Made by a program: the position numbers and the translations under genes. 64,000 nucleotides of DNA from Psychrobacter sp. Choline-02u-9. GTDB lineage: Bacteria; Pseudomonadota; Gammaproteobacteria; Pseudomonadales; Moraxellaceae. Below, in pieces: positions 8,353 to 18,618 of this stretch. Every line of letters begins with the position of its first letter. Within the stretch, counting starts at the first letter, position 1. Under the pieces are notes generated by a model, which saw only the letters and a program-made list of their open reading frames with translations, was not told where the DNA came from and ran no database searches. Location: assembly GCF_002836505.1 (NCBI RefSeq), contig NZ_PJBF01000059.1, positions 1 through 64,000 on the forward strand, read 5' to 3'.

Positions 8353-10470
8353 TTAGTCTCGAGAAAGGGCTTCAACAGGATCTAACTTGGCGGCATTACG
8401 CGCTGGCAAGAATCCAAATACCACGCCAATTAACGTCGAACAAACAAAAGCAGCAATAATAGAGGTTGATGAATAGATAACTTTGAAATTATCACCGCCT
8501 AGACTATTAATCAGCTCACCAATGGCAAAGGCCAGTCCGATACCAATCAGTCCCCCTAAAATACAGACCAGAACGGCCTCAATGAGGAACTGCTGCATAA
8601 TATCGCTCTGACGCGCGCCCACTGCCATACGTACGCCAATCTCGTTGGTACGTTCGGTGACAGAGACTAGCATAATGTTCATCACCCCAATACCGCCGAC
8701 GATCAATGAAATAACCGCGACCGATGAGATAAGTAATGTCATCGTGCCTGTCGTCGACTCAATGGTTTGACGGATAGAGTCTGAATTGCGCAGCTCAAAG
8801 TCATCTTTACCATGGCGACTCTCTATTAAATCAGAGATGGCAGTCTCTGCGGCGCTAGAAGAGATACTGTCATCTAATAACGCTACAAAGCGGTCAATAT
8901 TGGTACTACCCGTGACACGCGACATCACCGTTGTATAAGGCATATAGATAGTAGGCGTCGTCACACTGGGGCCAAAGCCACCATCGCTCTCTTCGAGGAC
9001 GCCAATCACGCGTCCAGGCACACTACCAACCAATATTACCTCGCCAACAGGGTTATCAATATCTGAGAAAAAGGTCTGCTTAGCATTATCATCGATGATG
9101 ATATCTTGACTACGTAATGTAATGCTTTTTGCATCAAACCCTTGGCCCAATGTTAATGTCTCACCAGTGACGTTTAGATAGTCTTCACCAACGCCGTTGA
9201 CAGTAGCATCCTCTTGTATATTACGATAGCGGACACTAGAGCTGGCATTTACCTGAGGGCTGACACTGATAATATAGGGCTGATTGCCGACCGCCTCTGC
9301 ATCTTCCGGCGTCAAGTTGTCATCATTATAGCGGCGTCTAGGATCGCCTCTAGGGTAGCCATCATTGACGGTAATGGTATTGGTACCTAACGAGCTGATA
9401 TTGGCAAGGATTTGCTGCTGAGAGCCTTGTCCAAGGCCTACGATAGATACGACTGCGGCAATACCGATAATAATGCCGAGCATAGTTAGTAGGGTACGCA
9501 TCTTATGCGCGCGCATAGCCAGCAAAGACATTTTAAACGCTTCAAGCAGTCGATCAATAAAGCTACCAAAGGCACTTTTACGGTGCTCGCCAAGGATAGA
9601 TTCTGGTTTTTTGTCTGTGTGCTTATAATGCTCAGTTTGATAGTCAGCGATGACATGGCCATCTTTGAGCTCAATCACACGCTCCGCTTGTGCTGCTAGT
9701 TTTGGATCATGAGTGACCATGATAATGGTATGACCTTGTGCGCTGAGGTCATGCAAAATCGCCATGACATCTTCGCCAGACTTACTGTCTAGGGCACCAG
9801 TTGGCTCATCTGCCAAGATCACATCGCCACCATTCATCAGTGCACGAGCGACAGAAACACGCTGCTGCTGTCCACCTGAGAGCTGATTGGGACGATTGTT
9901 GACCTTATTGCCAAGGCCGAGGTCAGTTAGTAGCTTCTCAGCACGATTGGTGCGTGCCTCGGTATCCATACCCGCATACACGGCAGGGACGGCGACATTG
10001 TCTTTGGCACTGATATCCCCAAGCAAATGATAGCGCTGAAAAATAAACCCAAAGTGCTCACGGCGCAGCTCAGCCAATTGATCAGCATCAAGCTTACGAG
10101 CGGATTGACCATAAATCTTATAGTCACCAGCAGTGGCTTGATCTAGACAGCCTAAGATATTCATCAAGGTGGACTTGCCAGAGCCTGATTGTCCAATGAT
10201 GGCAACCATCTCACCTTGGTGAATCGTCAGATTGATATCATGCAAGACGCGAATGGTTTGCTCACCAGCAGGGAACTCTCTGATAATGCCAGACAGCTCC
10301 ATAATGGGCTTGCCTGATGCAGGATGGTTAGCGGTATTGGTTTTTGCCGGATTACTTAAGTTATCTGAGCTGTTTGAAGGGTTAGCAGTAGTGTGTGACC
10401 CTAAGTTTTGAGCCGTGCTACTTTCAGAGCTATCTTCACTCGACGGTTTAGGAGATTGAGATATAGTCAT
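8353..10470 (-). CDS. macB: MacB-type ABC transporter, ATPase-permease fusion
   Basis: The 705-residue inner-membrane protein has an N-terminal ATPase with Walker A GQSGSGKST at residues 93-101, signature LSGGQQQRVSVARAL and Walker B VILADEPTGALD. The permease follows: one membrane segment near residue 330 (LLTMLGIIIGIAAVVSIVG), a large periplasmic domain and three C-terminal membrane segments. That is the MacB layout. With MacA and an outer-membrane TolC-like channel it would expel macrolides, peptides or lipoprotein-like substrates. The first 55 residues are a Ser/Asn-rich extension not normal for MacB, which usually begins near MELSGIIREF. The gene lies 102 bases downstream of macA in the same operon. 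No tolC is in view. Confidence 0.92.
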   Translation of the reverse strand: MTISQSPKPSSEDSSESSTAQNLGSHTTANPSNSSDNLSNPAKTNTANHPASGKPIMELSGIIREFPAGEQTIRVLHDINLTIHQGEMVAIIGQSGSGKSTLMNILGCLDQATAGDYKIYGQSARKLDADQLAELRREHFGFIFQRYHLLGDISAKDNVAVPAVYAGMDTEARTNRAEKLLTDLGLGNKVNNRPNQLSGGQQQRVSVARALMNGGDVILADEPTGALDSKSGEDVMAILHDLSAQGHTIIMVTHDPKLAAQAERVIELKDGHVIADYQTEHYKHTDKKPESILGEHRKSAFGSFIDRLLEAFKMSLLAMRAHKMRTLLTMLGIIIGIAAVVSIVGLGQGSQQQILANISSLGTNTITVNDGYPRGDPRRRYNDDNLTPEDAEAVGNQPYIISVSPQVNASSSVRYRNIQEDATVNGVGEDYLNVTGETLTLGQGFDAKSITLRSQDIIIDDNAKQTFFSDIDNPVGEVILVGSVPGRVIGVLEESDGGFGPSVTTPTIYMPYTTVMSRVTGSTNIDRFVALLDDSISSSAAETAISDLIESRHGKDDFELRNSDSIRQTIESTTGTMTLLISSVAVISLIVGGIGVMNIMLVSVTERTNEIGVRMAVGARQSDIMQQFLIEAVLVCILGGLIGIGLAFAIGELINSLGGDNFKVIYSSTSIIAAFVCSTLIGVVFGFLPARNAAKLDPVEALSRD

Positions 10471-10572
10471 AGCAGTGTCTTTAATAAAGGCTAAAAAGCG
10501 TGATAGTGTTGTTATGAAAGGGCTGCTATGTTTTTAGCAAGCCTTTCTTACTCAACATAGTCAAAGCACAAG

Positions 10573-11898
10573 TTACATTTGAGGTCCACCAGGTACGCGG
10601 CCGCTATCTGATTTCTTACCGCTCTCTTCACTGATGATTACTTCTTCCCCTTCTTTCAAACCACTTAAGATTTGCGCATTTACTCGGTTATCAATACCGA
10701 CTTCTACAGTACGCTCTTCTACGGTTCCGTCATCTCTTAATACACGTACAAACTTGCCAGTGGCTACTTTGCCTTTTTCTTTACCTTTAGTTCGCTTTTC
10801 TTGTATCACTGTTGATGGTACTAATAGAGTATTTTTGGCTTCGTTGACGATGATATATATCTGTGCCGTCATATCGATTCGAAACAAGCGGTCAGGGTTT
10901 GGTACTTCTACGTAGCCGACGTAATAGATAGCAGCGTCTGTCGAGCTGGTGCTACTGATCTGCTCTGGGGCAGGTTCGATAGCGGTTAATGTCGCATCAT
11001 ACTGTTTGTCTGGATTACCGATAATATTGAAATAAGCAGGCATACCAGCACTGACGTTAATGACATCAGCTTCTGAGATTTGCGCGTTGATACGTACGGT
11101 CGATAAATCTGCTAACGTCACCAATGTGGGCGCCGTTTGGTTAGCATTGACCGTAGTACCTTGCTCAGTCGTAATAGAAACGACTGTACCTGATATTGGT
11201 GCACGAATCGTGGTATAGCTTAGATCTTCTTCAGCAGTACTGACGTTGGTTCGTGATTTGCGTAATGCTGCTTGCTGACTGTTGATATTGGCTTCTGTGG
11301 TCGCAATCGCGGCTTTAGCTGTGTCGATAGCCGCACGTGCATTGGCAACGGCTGCTTTTGCGGTCTCAACACTGGTCGCTTGCGTGTCGTATTCTTGCTG
11401 CGAGATAGCATCGATAGCGACTAAGTCTTGCAAGCGTGCAAAATCAGACTGTGCTTGTTTGAGCTCAGACTGACGGCTGGCAAGGTCGGCATAGGCACTT
11501 TTCAGACTGGCTTGTTTGCTTAACGATTCTGCTTGCGCACTTTGTAGCGCGGCTTCGCTTTGTTCAAGACTGGCTTGTTCATTGCTCAGGCTGTTCTTCT
11601 GAGTCACTTGATCAATCTGCGCAATCAAATCGCCTTGTTTGACTTCGTCACCGACTTCAACATACAGGCGTTTTACTTCACCAGATACCTGTGCCCCTAC
11701 ATCGACGGTGTTTAACGCTTTTACTTTACCGGACGCCATGACATTGTTTTCAATATCACCGACTTCAACGGTTGCGGTTAGGTAGTTAGGCGTGGTTTCT
11801 TCTGGTTTTAAAAAAGTATAGGCCAAAGCCCCTAACGCTACGATAATTAAGGTGATGACACCCCATTTGATAGCAGACTTTTTGCTTATTTTGTGCAT
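10573..11898 (-). CDS. macA: MacA-type periplasmic adaptor (membrane fusion protein)
   Basis: The 441-residue adaptor begins with a basic segment and one membrane helix (WGVITLIIVALGALAYTFL). A lipoyl/biotinyl-like half (VGAQVSGEVKRLYVEVGDEV) follows, then a long Ala/Gln/Ser-rich coiled coil at about residues 95-220 and the second lipoyl half (IRAPISGTVVSITTEQGTTV). The beta-barrel and membrane-proximal domains make up the rest. This is the domain order of MacA. The protein would bridge MacB and an outer-membrane channel. It is the first gene of the macAB operon. The C-terminus ends in a Gly/Pro-rich tail. Confidence 0.92.
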   Translation of the reverse strand: MHKISKKSAIKWGVITLIIVALGALAYTFLKPEETTPNYLTATVEVGDIENNVMASGKVKALNTVDVGAQVSGEVKRLYVEVGDEVKQGDLIAQIDQVTQKNSLSNEQASLEQSEAALQSAQAESLSKQASLKSAYADLASRQSELKQAQSDFARLQDLVAIDAISQQEYDTQATSVETAKAAVANARAAIDTAKAAIATTEANINSQQAALRKSRTNVSTAEEDLSYTTIRAPISGTVVSITTEQGTTVNANQTAPTLVTLADLSTVRINAQISEADVINVSAGMPAYFNIIGNPDKQYDATLTAIEPAPEQISSTSSTDAAIYYVGYVEVPNPDRLFRIDMTAQIYIIVNEAKNTLLVPSTVIQEKRTKGKEKGKVATGKFVRVLRDDGTVEERTVEVGIDNRVNAQILSGLKEGEEVIISEESGKKSDSGRVPGGPQM

Positions 11899-12179
11899 GA
11901 CAACAATCCAATCACAATTAAATCAAGTGTAGATATAGTAGAGACTTCACCTACAAAAGGGAATGAAAATTAGTTTACGAAAGGTTAAGGTAGCCAAGAA
12001 CAGAGTTAGGTATAGAAAAGAAATGCTTACTAAAAATCAATAAAACGGAGATTATAAGAAAACAAGATAGGGTAGTAGAATCTGGATTTATAGCGTTTAA
12101 ATGTATAAATCAGTAAGAGAAGAGATGGATAACTTGTTAATAAGAAAAATAATATAAGGTGGTGACAAGCAGGTTAGTC

Positions 12180-13280
12180 TTAGCGCATCGCAAATAAACG
12201 ATTACCTGCAAGCTCTAGTGCTGCTTGCAATAATAGCTCCCATGCTGGCTGACGAATAAGACCTTTAATAGCTTGGTCACAGCGGTAAAGCAGGGCAGGC
12301 CATTCGGCCGTGTGCGTTTTTGACTGACGGCGGCAGGCTTGTTGGTACAACCCTTGTTTACTACGCCAAATGCCTAATGCTTGAGGGTCTTGACCGTCTA
12401 TAAGTTGAATGATTTGACGCATGTCTTTGCTGATAGCCCAGAGCACTAAAGTAGTGGGCTCATCGGTCGATTTTAGCTGGAACATGATTTTGGCGACCTG
12501 CGTACTATTACCCGCGAGCATCGCATCAGACAAATCAAACACACTAAACTGCGCATCGCTGACCAACGCTGCTTGTAGGTCTGCAATATCCAATGCCACA
12601 TTATTCACAGGTTGTGAAAAGCTATTAGATTGTTCGGTACTGTTGTCAGTAGCACTATCTTCACTAGTACTGTTATTAGCAACTAGCTGCGGTGCAAACA
12701 AATAGGACAGCCGCCATAGGGTTTGATAAGCACTCAATAGATGATGCTCAGTGTGTGACATGAGTAGCTGCCAGGCCTCTTGAGACAGTCGTAAGCCAAA
12801 CTTCTGAGCTTGTATTTGTAGTAGCTGTTGGCGCTGCTGCTCATTGTATAAATTGCAATCAATGACATTGCCATATTGCGCAAAAGGAGCAAACCATTTG
12901 CTGCTCTGGCTGCGTTTGTCTTGCTTAGGTGTAAGCCACAATACACTATGACCGTGTGTGCCCGCTTGTGCCTCGATCGCAAAACGTTCCAGCTCGGTGA
13001 TAACTGCTTTGTCAGGTTTATGATTGCCCGTTACGATTAAAGCGCTGGCATCATCGAATAGAGACTGGCTGCCAAGCTCAGACAGTACTTCTTGCCAGCT
13101 TTTGACAGAAATTAGCTCTATACGTTTGATTGCATAGTTCTGTGCGCGCCAGTGTGGACGCAGCGCATCTATCAACCATTGACTCAGCAGTGGCTCGTCA
13201 CCGTGCGCCAGCCATAGCCCTGCTACTCCAACGGAAGGCTGCAGTAGTTTTGGGTAGGCTTTTATGAAAGTATCTTGCAT
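12180..13280 (-). CDS. holA: DNA polymerase III delta subunit
   Basis: This 366-residue protein is the delta subunit of the clamp loader, which opens the sliding clamp during replication. The N-terminal GDEPLLSQWLIDALR, the SWQEVLSELGSQSLFDDASALIV segment and the C-terminal helical collar (ELLLQAALELAGNRL) fit the HolA family. It lacks Walker motifs, as delta does. Position also supports the call: it follows leuS and lptE in the order known from E. coli. A Ser/Thr/Asn-rich stretch near residues 200-220 looks like a loop insertion. A gap of 156 bases separates it from lptE, so it may have its own promoter. Confidence 0.9.
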   Translation of the reverse strand: MQDTFIKAYPKLLQPSVGVAGLWLAHGDEPLLSQWLIDALRPHWRAQNYAIKRIELISVKSWQEVLSELGSQSLFDDASALIVTGNHKPDKAVITELERFAIEAQAGTHGHSVLWLTPKQDKRSQSSKWFAPFAQYGNVIDCNLYNEQQRQQLLQIQAQKFGLRLSQEAWQLLMSHTEHHLLSAYQTLWRLSYLFAPQLVANNSTSEDSATDNSTEQSNSFSQPVNNVALDIADLQAALVSDAQFSVFDLSDAMLAGNSTQVAKIMFQLKSTDEPTTLVLWAISKDMRQIIQLIDGQDPQALGIWRSKQGLYQQACRRQSKTHTAEWPALLYRCDQAIKGLIRQPAWELLLQAALELAGNRLFAMR

Positions 13281-13436
13281 AGCGTGGTGTTACACAGGTT
13301 GATGAGCAGGTAATATCAATTCCAAAAATATGATCAGCAGTGTCAAGCTAGCCGAGTTTACTAGTACTTACGCTCGCTTAGTTTGCTACTCATACTTCTA
13401 GAAATGGTATCGTTTGATAATCAGAACGACTAACTC

Positions 13437-14150
13437 TTACGGTTGTGGTACGACGACAACGGTTGGTGTCATGCCTTTATTTATTTGCAGAGATTGTTTG
13501 GCAGCAGGTGCAACTTTTGGAAGCGAGATAGCAACGTACTGGTCAGTGATACGGCGAGCTAAAGTATCATAGAGCCAATCGCGAGTCTGATCGCCTTGCT
13601 GATCGTCAGTACTAACAGAGGCTTCGTTGTACTGATAGCTTCGCTCGACCTGAATGGGGTTGCTCAGTGTTACAGGCTTACCATTTTCCATCGTTTGATA
13701 GCTGACATCTGCTGATAGTACCAAGCGAATCTCTGTTAATACACCAACCAATTCGTAACGCTTAAAACGTACATTACGGATATCGATAGCGGCAATAGTC
13801 TCAGCCCCTGCTTGTTGGTTATTACGAGCAACTTCTTCCGAGCTCATATTACCAATAACATCGACACCTAATGTCTTTAGGCGACGCGTCAATGGTAGTT
13901 TCAGCGGGAATGAGGTGCGATTGTCTTCGATAATGACCGCTGTTTTTTCGACGTCAAGCAGCATCGCTGAGTCGTAGCCACGCAGCTGGAAGCCGCAGCC
14001 GCTAAGAGCAGCGGCTGCACCTACCACGGCGAACATTGGCAGCGTAGCAAGTAAGACTGCTCCGAGCTTTTGGCCCTGGGACTTTTTATTAGCTAGGCTG
14101 TATGCGCTTGATTCTGGTTGCGCCTGCTCAGCTCGATGCTTGTATGACAT
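13437..14150 (-). CDS. lptE: LPS-assembly lipoprotein LptE
   Basis: The product, 237 residues from the start chosen here, is the outer-membrane lipoprotein that plugs LptD and helps insert lipopolysaccharide. After a 30-residue polar N-terminus comes a hydrophobic signal (LGAVLLATLPMFAVVGAAAA) and the lipobox LSGC, followed by GFQLRGY, the typical start of mature LptE. The ATG at 14150 has GAGGA eight bases upstream. An earlier in-frame ATG at 14165 has no such site, and the GAGGA lies inside that longer frame. The signal peptide is unusually far from the N-terminus. The gene lies between leuS and holA. Confidence 0.9.
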   Translation of the reverse strand: MSYKHRAEQAQPESSAYSLANKKSQGQKLGAVLLATLPMFAVVGAAAALSGCGFQLRGYDSAMLLDVEKTAVIIEDNRTSFPLKLPLTRRLKTLGVDVIGNMSSEEVARNNQQAGAETIAAIDIRNVRFKRYELVGVLTEIRLVLSADVSYQTMENGKPVTLSNPIQVERSYQYNEASVSTDDQQGDQTRDWLYDTLARRITDQYVAISLPKVAPAAKQSLQINKGMTPTVVVVPQP

Positions 14151-14216
14151 AAACGCTATCCTCATATGATAAGAAGGCTTAGAGCACTAAGCCTAAAATA
14201 CTTAGCTCAAGATACC

Positions 14217-16904
14217 TCAGCCTACAACCACGATGTTAACCAATTTGTTAGGAACGACGATTTCTTTTTTGATTTCACCCGTGATGAATTTTGCCACGCT
14301 TTCCATGGTGCGAGCTTGCTCTTTTAGCTGCTCAGGATCGCTGTTTGGTGCCACATCCATCTTACCACGCATCTTACCATTGACCTGTACCACCATCGTG
14401 ATCATGTCCTGTACCAACGCACTTTCATCAACGGTTGGGTAGTCTAGGGTCAAGGTGTCAAGACCCAATTGCTCAAGCAGATGTTCACCAACGTGCGGCG
14501 CATATACAGACAACATAATCAACAGATTGGTCAATGCTTCGTGTTTGACGTGTAGCTCTTGCTCATTACTTGCGTTAAAGCCAGTCAGCTCGTTAGCAAG
14601 TTCCATCAGGCTTGATACAGGTGTGTTCAGTGCCAAACGATCACCCAAATCACTGTCAATCTTAGCAATCGTTTCGTGCGTTTTACGGCGTAAGTTTTTG
14701 GCTTCTTTGCTTAGACCGTCTGTGTTCAAGGTAGCACTGTTCAGCATATCAATGCTGATATTAGCGGCTGTTAGCGCTTGCATATGGTCGGTAGCAATGC
14801 GCCATACTTTTTTCACAAAGTTATAAGGGCCTTTTAGCGCGTCATCTGACCATTCAAGCGTTTGATCCGCAGGCGCAGTAAATAGCGTATATAGACGAAC
14901 CGTATCAGCACCATATTTATCAATGGTTAGCTGTGGATCTACGCCATTGTTCTTTGATTTTGACATTTTTTCGATTTTACCAATCGTGACTGGCTGGCCG
15001 TCAGATTTTAAGATGGCCTTGATTGGTTGACCGCGTTCGTTAAAGTCAATATCGATATCTTCTGCAAAGTAGTAGGTCGTACTGCCATCCGCATTGACGC
15101 GGTAGAACGTACCAGCAAGCACCATGCCTTGTGTCATTAGATTGGCAAATGGCTCGTCGCCTGTGACTAAGTTTTCGTCACGCATCAGCTTATGGAAGAA
15201 GCGTGCATACAACAGATGCATCACCGCATGCTCGACACCGCCCACGTATTGATCGACTGGCAACCATTTATTGGCAGCAGACTTATTGACCATGTTTTGT
15301 GCATCATTTGGGCTAGCAAAACGTGCATAGTACCAGCTAGATTCTACAAAGGTATCAAAGGTATCGGTCTCACGCTCAGCAGGGTTGCCACATTTAGGAC
15401 AAGTGGTATTGACAAACTCTGGTATATTCTTAAGTGGGTTACCGCGACCATCAGGTACGACGTCAGTTGGCAACACAACTGGTAAGTCTTGCTCTTCAAC
15501 AGGTACCGTACCGCAATGCTCACAGTTGATCATTGGAATAGGGCAGCCCCAATAGCGCTGGCGAGATACGCCCCAATCACGTAGGCGATATTGAATTTTT
15601 TTCTTAGCCAGCTCTTTTGGCTCAAGTTTGGCTAGCATTGCTTCAAACGCTTGCTCAAAATCTAGACCGTCAAACTCACCTGAATTAACCAAAGTGTTGC
15701 GTTCAGTATAAGCAAGATTGACTTCACTATCGTTCGCTTTGGCATCTGCTTTTAGTTCATCAAAATAACCGTCAGGCACATTGATGACTTGCTTGATTGG
15801 TAGGTCGTACTTAACCGCAAATTCATAGTCACGCTCATCATGAGCAGGTACTGCCATAACCGCGCCTGAGCCGTAGCTCATTAGCACATAGTTGGCAACC
15901 CACACTGGCACTTCTTCACCAGTCAAAGGATGCGTCACAGTGAGGCCTGTATCCATACCGATTTTTTCAGCTTTGGCCAAATCCGCTTCAGCAACTGAGC
16001 CTTTTTTACAAAGGGCACAGAATTGGGCGATTGCGTCATCTTGCTCAGAGGCGTACTGTGCAAGTGGATGCTCTGCGGCAACAGCGACATAAGTCACACC
16101 CATCAACGTATCAGGACGAGTGGTGAACACATCTAAGGTGTTTTCTTCACCAGCAAGCTCATAAGGGAAGTGCACTTCCATACCAGCACTACGACCAATC
16201 CAGTTACGCTGCATGGTTAGTACTTCAGATGGCCAATGACCTTCTAGCTGATCCAAATCATCCAATAGCTCATCGGCATAATCAGTGATGTTGAAGTAAT
16301 ACATTGGGATGTCGCGTTTTTCGACCGCAGCACCACTACGCCAACCTTTGCCATCAATGACTTGCTCGTTTGCTAAGACAGTGTTGTCAACGGGATCCCA
16401 ATTGACCGTCGACAGCTTTTTGTAGACTAGGCCTTTTTTGTACAACTGCAAAAATAACCACTGCTCCCACTGATAATACTCAGGGCTACAAGTAGCAAAC
16501 TCACGTGACCAGTCAATAGACAGGCCTAGTAATTTAAGCTGCGCGCGCATGCTGTCAATATTGGCAAATGTCCATGCAGCAGGCGGTGTTTGGTTGGCAA
16601 TCGCTGCGTTTTCTGCTGGCAAGCCAAAACCATCCCAGCCCATTGGCTGCATGACTTCATAGCCTTTTAGGCGATAATAACGGCTCAATACGTCAGAAAT
16701 CGTATAGTTACGTACGTGGCCCATATGTAGCTTACCACTTGGATAAGGGAACATCGACAGCATGTAACGACTTGGCTTGTCGCTTGGCTCATTGCTTACT
16801 TCAAAGCGCTTGTCAGTGGCCCATTTGGTTTGCTGCGCGGCTTCTATCGTTTGAGGGTTATAATAGTTGTTTTCTGTTTGGTCTGCTGTCACGGCGTTGC
16901 TCAT
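14217..16904 (-). CDS. leuS: Leucyl-tRNA synthetase
   Basis: The 895-residue class I synthetase charges tRNA-Leu. The HIGH motif is HMGHVRNYTI near residue 60 and the KMSKS motif is KMSKSKNNG near residue 655. The editing domain with the TRPDTLMG threonine-rich loop and DERDYEF lies between them, and a zinc-like CPKC is in the catalytic insert. The E. coli enzyme has 860 residues; the extra length includes the segment just before KMSKS (YRVNADGSTTYYFAEDI). It is the first gene of leuS-lptE-holA. The upstream region holds a 15-bp tandem repeat. Confidence 0.98.
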   Translation of the reverse strand: MSNAVTADQTENNYYNPQTIEAAQQTKWATDKRFEVSNEPSDKPSRYMLSMFPYPSGKLHMGHVRNYTISDVLSRYYRLKGYEVMQPMGWDGFGLPAENAAIANQTPPAAWTFANIDSMRAQLKLLGLSIDWSREFATCSPEYYQWEQWLFLQLYKKGLVYKKLSTVNWDPVDNTVLANEQVIDGKGWRSGAAVEKRDIPMYYFNITDYADELLDDLDQLEGHWPSEVLTMQRNWIGRSAGMEVHFPYELAGEENTLDVFTTRPDTLMGVTYVAVAAEHPLAQYASEQDDAIAQFCALCKKGSVAEADLAKAEKIGMDTGLTVTHPLTGEEVPVWVANYVLMSYGSGAVMAVPAHDERDYEFAVKYDLPIKQVINVPDGYFDELKADAKANDSEVNLAYTERNTLVNSGEFDGLDFEQAFEAMLAKLEPKELAKKKIQYRLRDWGVSRQRYWGCPIPMINCEHCGTVPVEEQDLPVVLPTDVVPDGRGNPLKNIPEFVNTTCPKCGNPAERETDTFDTFVESSWYYARFASPNDAQNMVNKSAANKWLPVDQYVGGVEHAVMHLLYARFFHKLMRDENLVTGDEPFANLMTQGMVLAGTFYRVNADGSTTYYFAEDIDIDFNERGQPIKAILKSDGQPVTIGKIEKMSKSKNNGVDPQLTIDKYGADTVRLYTLFTAPADQTLEWSDDALKGPYNFVKKVWRIATDHMQALTAANISIDMLNSATLNTDGLSKEAKNLRRKTHETIAKIDSDLGDRLALNTPVSSLMELANELTGFNASNEQELHVKHEALTNLLIMLSVYAPHVGEHLLEQLGLDTLTLDYPTVDESALVQDMITMVVQVNGKMRGKMDVAPNSDPEQLKEQARTMESVAKFITGEIKKEIVVPNKLVNIVVVG

Positions 16905-16924
16905 AGTCGGCTCGAAATTGGTTG

Positions 16925-16962
16925 ATACTGATTTATTTAATACGGATTTGTTTAATACTGAT
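16925..16962. repeat. 15-bp tandem repeat upstream of leuS
   Basis: The unit ATACTGATTTATTTA is followed by ATACGGATTTGTTTA and a third partial ATACTGAT. The array begins about 20 bases upstream of the leuS start, so it falls in the leader or promoter of the minus-strand operon. Confidence 0.7.
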
Positions 16963-17130
16963 CAAAATAGGTGGAATTTGACAATGCCATAGCATAGCGT
17001 AATTTGGCGAAAATTGCGACGATATGATGCAGTTGCTTACTAGGTTTGACGATTAAAAGTAATACATTCTCTATATCCAGTCAGCCTTAGGTATAATAGA
17101 TAAATTAATGAATATTTATGAGGATTTATC

Positions 17131-17502
17131 ATGACCATCACCATTTACGGTATCAAGTCTTGTAGCACGATGAAAAAAGCGTTCACTAAGCTAAACGATC
17201 TAGATGTCAGCTATGATTTTCACGATTATAAAAAACAAGGTGTTGATAAAGATACAGTACAGCGCTGGGTAAATGAGCTAGGTATCGAAAAAGTACTTAA
17301 TAAACGCGGTACGACATGGCGCAAGCTAGACGAAAGTCAAAAGCAAGCAGCTGATGCTAGTGTAGACACCGCGATAGATTTACTCGTGGAAAATACCAGC
17401 ATGATTAAACGCCCGATTGTAGAAGGTCAGTTGGCAGATAAAGTTCAAGCAGTATTACTATGTGGTTTCGATGAAGCAGAGTTTGATAAAGCTTTTTCGT
17501 AA
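17131..17502 (+). CDS. ArsC/Spx-family protein (YffB-like)
   Basis: The 123-residue protein begins with a thioredoxin-like strand and the CxxxMKKA motif (GIKSCSTMKKAF, Cys11), as in the YffB branch of the arsenate reductase family. Later landmarks are the DYKKQGVD helix, KVLNKRGTTWRKL and the cis-Pro region KRPIVEG. True ArsC enzymes reduce arsenate with glutathione; YffB-type members are thought to be glutathione-dependent thiol reductases, and no ars genes are nearby. An AGGA site precedes the ATG. The gene is divergent from leuS and ends at a bidirectional terminator shared with argB. Confidence 0.88.
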   Translation: MTITIYGIKSCSTMKKAFTKLNDLDVSYDFHDYKKQGVDKDTVQRWVNELGIEKVLNKRGTTWRKLDESQKQAADASVDTAIDLLVENTSMIKRPIVEGQLADKVQAVLLCGFDEAEFDKAFS

Positions 17503-17555
17503 ATTTAATTCATAAAAATTAAGCCAGTCTCATTATTAAAGATAAAACTGCACAA

Positions 17556-17589
17556 AAAAGCCCGAGCGTTTATATTAACTCGGGCTTTT
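17556..17589. terminator. Bidirectional terminator
   Basis: A perfect 11-bp stem (AAAAGCCCGAG at 17556-17566, CTCGGGCTTTT at 17579-17589) lies between the convergent ArsC-like and argB genes, with A- and T-runs at its edges. Confidence 0.9.
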
Positions 17590-17629
17590 CTACATTTAGC
17601 TTTTTTACATTTAATATTGCTATATTTTT

Positions 17630-18550
<921 letters not shown>

Positions 18551-18618
18551 CTAAGGGCCGGGTTTAAATTGGTTGTTTTTCTACTGTGTCCAATGAGACA
18601 GTTATATGTTTTATGAGG

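Noticed and set aside
14455..14826. 123-codon plus-strand frame inside leuS
   Set aside because: It is fully antisense to conserved synthetase sequence, has no upstream signals, and shows shadow composition (Cys/Ser-rich).
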